The notes under the pieces were generated by a model. It was not told where the DNA came from, did no database searches, and worked only from the letters and a program-made list of their open reading frames with translations. A stretch of DNA of 64,000 bases from Desulfobulbus sp. GTDB lineage: Bacteria; Desulfobacterota; Desulfobulbia; Desulfobulbales; Desulfobulbaceae. Made by a program: the position numbers and the translations under genes. Shown here piece after piece: positions 60,419 to 64,000 of this stretch. The first letter of the stretch is position 1, and each line of letters opens with the position of its first letter. Location of the stretch: contig JAQUEZ010000008.1 in assembly GCA_028684915.1 (NCBI GenBank), positions 8,537-72,536 on the forward strand. Direction: 5' to 3'.

Positions 60419-62788
60419 CTAGGCGGCACCGTAAAGGCAAATGGATGCCCAGAAATAAGGGTGACTAAATCGTTGCTGTCGCTTGATGGCCTGCACTGCC
60501 TTTTGCAGGGCCACAGCCCGATTCGTGCCGTTCTTTCCCAATTCCGTGTAATACGCCTCGGCCAGAGGAATACTCACTGAATCGGGCATCTTCCACAAAG
60601 TGGCCACGATTGATGGTACACCGCAACGCATGAATGAGCCCACAAGCCCAATCAATTCCATCCCATCCTCCAGCATATCCGAGCGTGAGGTCTCGCATGC
60701 GCTCTGGAAAACCAAGCCAGCTTGACAGCCTGCCTGGCCAATCTCAGTTGGCGTCAACAACCTATCTTCTAGCTGCAACCCCTGACCACTCGTTAGCCTG
60801 CTGGTGGTATTGCTATGACACGATAAATGGAGAATATCGCTCTTCATGCCCTGTTGAATCAGAGCTTCGTAGGTGGCCGGTGCCACTTGCACCCCAAATA
60901 ATCGCGCTACCGTCTTGGCTTCCTCCAGAGAACATGCCGGCCCGCCTTTTTCTTTCATCACACCTGCGGCAAAAACAGACGGCGTGGCAGAACGCCTCCC
61001 CGACACCAGCGCCCGATGTAACACGGCGATCCCGGGCGAATAGGCGACTGGAATCTCGTCGATCAGCGCCGTCGTGTCGTCTTTTAAGGAGGCATGCAAA
61101 GGGATTCGTAACAGTGTGCCATCCGCACTGATATAAACCATCTTGTTGCCCATAATCCGGTCGTGTACTGGAGTTATCAGCGCCTGGTAGAGCATCTTCA
61201 ACGCTCCGAAAGGATAGATGGCCTCAATTTGCGTGTCGAGGTCGATCTGAATCCGGTTCCAATCCGCAAAGTCAGCCCGGATGCCGGTCGCAAATTCCAG
61301 TTGAACCAGTATCTGCGCCAAGCGCTTACTTTCAAGAGGCACCTCGACGGGCTGACCGCATAGTCCCTCTGATCCCAGGACAAAGATGACGACTCGATCC
61401 GATTGCTGGAAGAAGCACAGCACGGTTGCGTCGACAGGTACTGCTTTCACCATTTCGGCATACTTCAGAGGGAAACAACGTAAATCATAGGCTCGCAAAC
61501 GAGAGAATTTCGCCATCTGTGTTTCAACTTGCGCCGTGAGCGTGAGCAGGCGGGCCATTTTATCTTTGTGCCGCTTTACTATTTCCTCCGGGAGCAGGCC
61601 CAACTTATTCTCCAGATCGCGCGTCAACGCCTGTAACCGCTCACGACGCTGCTGCAGTCGCCGTGGAATCTCGCCGTACGACGTTGCCATCAACTGTGCC
61701 GCTCGCAAGTGCGCCCGCGATTTACCCCATTCGACCACTTCCAACGCGCGTTGCCAATAAACTGGATCGCGTTTTCCCAGCTCCAGGCAAGCATCCAGCA
61801 TCTGCGACACGTCTACCCGGGCCTCCTGCACGATATGGCTAACAAGTTGGGGCGAGTATTCAGATAGAGTCGCCTTTTCAGCAGATTTCAGGTTTTCATC
61901 CAAGAGGTGATAAACCTGCTGCCAATCGCCCTCTTTACTCGCCCAATAGGCGAGTCGTCGCCGCATAACCCTTGCCAGTCTGTGCTCCCCTGTCTTATCC
62001 GCCAGCGCCAAGGCCGCACTCTGATGTGCCTTTACTTTGGGTAGGTCTGGATAGGCGAGCGCCGCCAAATTGCACTCTGACTGCGCTCGCAGTCTAGCCG
62101 GAGTGCGCTCGTTGGCAGCGCAGGCTAGATAACGATCACGGGCCTGCTGGTGAAGTTTCTGCGCCTCTGGCGTGGCGCTGGGCAATGTCAACCAATCGTA
62201 TTGGGTATCAGCGGAGGCCACAGTGACAGGCTCATTCGCGTCCGATAACGCAGCATGCAATGCTTCGATCCCCCAAAGTAATTGCCGCCAGGAACCTTCG
62301 CAAAAATCCACTTGCCCTTGTATCTCGGGGTTTTTACCAATGTTCGCGATCGCGCGGGTGAATTGCAGTTCGAATTCGACATGATGCCGAACACTGTCGG
62401 CCAGCTCTTCGGCCCCGGCAAGATCACGGGCAGCAAGACGGATTTGTAGAACACCAAAGGGAGCGCAGACCTTCTCTATGCAGAGTTCTCCAAACGCGAG
62501 GTCGAAACGGTCTCGTCTCGCCTGCAGTTGAGCCATAGTTTGGTGCGCGTCTTTGGTGTCGATGCTCAGCAAAAGGTGTCGGGTTACGAGGGACCGGGCG
62601 TATGCAGCCCACGACTCAAACTCCGCTGCCCCGTCCGGGTCATGCCCTTGGCGAAGTTCATTCGCTTTCTCCTGTAAGGCTTCCCCTATCTCATCGTTTA
62701 ACTCCGGAGCATGCTCCAGTAACAGTTCGCGCCCTTCCTCCTCGCAGTTGACACGTTCGAGTGCATCAAGCAATTGGAAGTCTTCCAT
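60419..62788 (-). CDS. CHAT-domain cysteine protease with a helical repeat N-terminus
   Basis: This 789-residue protein has a helical, TPR-like N-terminal part (about 1-400) and a C-terminal CHAT caspase-like domain from ~560. The predicted catalytic dyad is H658 in ILHLSCHSNTTS and C698 in FQSACETSRSD, as expected for CHAT/caspase-HetF proteases. A MVYISADGTLLRIPLHASL motif precedes the domain and GVPSIVATLWKMPDSVSIPL follows, both CHAT hallmarks. It is probably a protease activated by a repeat-region signal. The small membrane-prone gene downstream is 11 bp away and likely its partner. Confidence 0.88.
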   Translation of the reverse strand: MEDFQLLDALERVNCEEEGRELLLEHAPELNDEIGEALQEKANELRQGHDPDGAAEFESWAAYARSLVTRHLLLSIDTKDAHQTMAQLQARRDRFDLAFGELCIEKVCAPFGVLQIRLAARDLAGAEELADSVRHHVEFELQFTRAIANIGKNPEIQGQVDFCEGSWRQLLWGIEALHAALSDANEPVTVASADTQYDWLTLPSATPEAQKLHQQARDRYLACAANERTPARLRAQSECNLAALAYPDLPKVKAHQSAALALADKTGEHRLARVMRRRLAYWASKEGDWQQVYHLLDENLKSAEKATLSEYSPQLVSHIVQEARVDVSQMLDACLELGKRDPVYWQRALEVVEWGKSRAHLRAAQLMATSYGEIPRRLQQRRERLQALTRDLENKLGLLPEEIVKRHKDKMARLLTLTAQVETQMAKFSRLRAYDLRCFPLKYAEMVKAVPVDATVLCFFQQSDRVVIFVLGSEGLCGQPVEVPLESKRLAQILVQLEFATGIRADFADWNRIQIDLDTQIEAIYPFGALKMLYQALITPVHDRIMGNKMVYISADGTLLRIPLHASLKDDTTALIDEIPVAYSPGIAVLHRALVSGRRSATPSVFAAGVMKEKGGPACSLEEAKTVARLFGVQVAPATYEALIQQGMKSDILHLSCHSNTTSRLTSGQGLQLEDRLLTPTEIGQAGCQAGLVFQSACETSRSDMLEDGMELIGLVGSFMRCGVPSIVATLWKMPDSVSIPLAEAYYTELGKNGTNRAVALQKAVQAIKRQQRFSHPYFWASICLYGAA

Positions 62789-63046
62789 CGTCGCAGTCCT
62801 TTTGTTTACAGAAGGTTGGATTGACTCGATTCTGAACAGAAAAGGTGAAGCGTCCCGTCGTCATTACTGAGCGACCTATGAAATGGGTATCAAATTTCCC
62901 AGGTCTGGTTGAGCGGATTGTTCGGAAGTGTCTCCCAATTTGGAAGCATTTTGATCTGAAGTCACCGCCTTTCGAAACCTTTCTCTGGGGGTGAAATGAG
63001 TGTTTGGCCAGTTTTTTGTTTCGTTACTCCATGGTAAACGACATGA

Positions 63047-63343
63047 TCACTCAGACCTGTGCCAGTAGTAAAACGTCGCGTGGATTCCTTTTGACTGAGC
63101 TGCTTGATAATTCGACAGTTTTTCTGCTTCCAGTTCATCTATCTGCTCTGGAGTTGGTAAATAAGCCTCCTTTTCCGCTGTTAGCTCCCAACGGTCGGCC
63201 TCAAGAGAGCGAAGCGCAATATCTCTTGCTTCATTTATAGTGGTCGATAACACCCATAAATGAACCACTGCCCTGGAAACGTGGGCAATCAAAGGATTTT
63301 CAACCTGCGGTTCGACTTCAAGAACAAAGTAATACGAATACAT
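63047..63343 (-). CDS. Hypothetical 98-residue protein
   Basis: Starting ATG 63343 (MYSYYFVLEVEPQVENPLIA, with GAGGTCTCGT upstream) the frame runs 98 residues to WHRSE. Sequence features are a beta-rich start and an Asp/Glu/Ala-rich helix (EIDELEAEKLSNYQAAQ-like). No family is recognised. The upstream extension of the frame to 63478 runs into a repeat copy and is rejected. It is transcribed in the same direction as the CHAT pair but separated by about 260 bp. Confidence 0.55.
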   Translation of the reverse strand: MYSYYFVLEVEPQVENPLIAHVSRAVVHLWVLSTTINEARDIALRSLEADRWELTAEKEAYLPTPEQIDELEAEKLSNYQAAQSKGIHATFYYWHRSE

Positions 63344-63443
63344 ACGAGACCTCAAAATATATTTTGCCCACTGTTGCAGGAGGCGTATAGCCTTCAATTT
63401 AAGCCATGCTGTGGCCAGCTTCTTTTTATTTAGGATGAAATCC

Positions 63444-63502
63444 GATGGCGTCGTAAAACCTTCGATCTTCTGCGTCACAGCGCTTTTAACCTAGCCATCT
63501 CT
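63444..63502 (-). repeat. MITE-like repeat, family A (deletion derivative)
   Basis: The copy reads GATGGCGTCGTAAAACCTTC, GATCTTCTGCGTCACAGCGC, then jumps to CTTTTAACCTAGCCATCTCT, missing the core of the full-length copy. It touches the TAG stop codon (63501-63503) of the partial gene. Confidence 0.78.
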
Positions 63503-64000
63503 ATAGATCTGTCCTTTTTTTCTGGACAATATCCGGCTTCAGGCCCTTCATAACCTCGGAGCGTTCCTGGAGCAAACCCAGTGGTGGGTCAGCGGCCGGA
63601 TATTTTTTGTAATAGACCTGCAAAGCCTCGTCGAGCGCGTTGGCAGCTTCCAATTTTTTGCCCTCGCTCATCAGAAGCTTTGCCTGCAATCGTAAAACCC
63701 CGATGTTTTCCGGCTCGCGGGCAAGAAGTTGGTCCACAAGACTGCCCGCAGTCTTTGTATCGCCCTTGAACATTGAAAATTCAGCCATCTGCAATTGCTT
63801 TGCCGTGGCAGTGGGCTGAGTAAGCGGTACGGGTTCTTTCACTAAATTTAAGTGAAAACGGTTGCAGCCGAAAGACCTCGGCAGCCCATCCACCGCATTG
63901 GGACGAAACGAGACAGTCAGAGTATATTGGCCTTCAGGCAGGACTTGGGTTTCAGCAGGCTCAAGCCACCACTGGGCAGTGGCTGTATCGTCAACCCCAA
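63501..64000 (-). CDS. Partial protein, TPR-like C-terminal segment (extends beyond window)
   Basis: The open frame enters the window at its right end and stops at 63501-63503; the part seen is about 165 residues. It reads TAQWWLEPAETQVLPEGQYT, then LTVSFRPNAVDGLPRSFGCN, then KQLQMAEFSMFKGDTKTAGS and LLAREPENIGVLRLQAKLLM. The second half has the alternating helices of a tetratricopeptide repeat, and the first resembles an immunoglobulin-like or extracellular beta domain. The stop lies at the edge of a repeat copy. Function unknown. Confidence 0.7.
   Translation of the reverse strand, partial: GVDDTATAQWWLEPAETQVLPEGQYTLTVSFRPNAVDGLPRSFGCNRFHLNLVKEPVPLTQPTATAKQLQMAEFSMFKGDTKTAGSLVDQLLAREPENIGVLRLQAKLLMSEGKKLEAANALDEALQVYYKKYPAADPPLGLLQERSEVMKGLKPDIVQKKRTDL

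Noticed and set aside
47913..63502. Repeated ~160-bp units considered as a CRISPR array
   Set aside because: Copies are dispersed, occur in both orientations, and have no regularly spaced short repeats or nearby cas genes.

Overview
The window looks like the chromosome of an anaerobic, sulfate-reducer-like deltaproteobacterium (Desulfobulbales/Desulfobacterota type). This is inferred from class I hybrid cluster proteins, a 2-oxoacid:ferredoxin oxidoreductase, multihaem cytochromes, HcpR-type promoter sites and sulfide-dependent Thi4. No rRNA or tRNA gene was seen, so the assignment is an inference.

Layout. 1-3474: the end of treY, a frameshifted glgB stub, a small GTGP-motif protein, an iron-sulfur flavoprotein, a decayed transketolase and an intact rpiB. 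3803-14907: a long minus-strand housekeeping block (S4 protein, radical SAM, PHP, miaB, DUF4911-like, purB, recJ, miaA, HhH protein, cimA, lysC). 15222-19211: plus-strand trmL, serC, a second radical SAM paralogue and rlmN. 19398-20525: thi4 with an upstream TPP riboswitch. 46899-53991: a DUF4388-like gene, a zinc-ribbon protein, a flavoprotein, the four-subunit Kor complex and a CPA2 antiporter-UspA fusion. 54446-64000: a large hybrid sensor kinase, a dead IS4-like element, a CHAT-protease/membrane-protein pair and a partial gene running off the end.

The centrepiece is a complete 26,300-bp Tn3-family transposon at 20609-46908. It has perfect 40-bp terminal inverted repeats, a 5-bp target duplication (TCTTT on both sides), tnpA at the left end, and a res site plus serine resolvase at the right end. 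It inserted into the last codons of the DUF4388-like gene; removing it and one TCTTT restores an ending K-E-E-S-T-stop. The cargo forms a mobile reactive-nitrogen module: an octahaem HAO-like cytochrome with a tetrahaem NapC/NirT partner, three hybrid cluster proteins (hydroxylamine/NO chemistry), a flavodiiron NO/O2 reductase, an HPP-family membrane protein (a family with nitrite transporters), a CBS protein, ferredoxin and polyferredoxin electron carriers, a TetR-controlled ABC efflux operon, and an unusual operon (DUF1858/substrate-binding-like protein, UreG/HypB-like GTPase, ABC ATPase) divergent from the third hcp. Perfect or near-perfect HcpR-type boxes (TTGAC-N4-GTCAA) lie upstream of two hcp genes and in the divergent promoter.

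The gene set resembles the reverse hydroxylamine module (nitrite to hydroxylamine to ammonium) proposed for some Campylobacterota, here packaged on a transposon. The host chromosome outside the element carries about ten copies of MITE-like repeats with TGATGG..TCGTAAAAA ends. I saw none inside the transposon, which fits recent acquisition.
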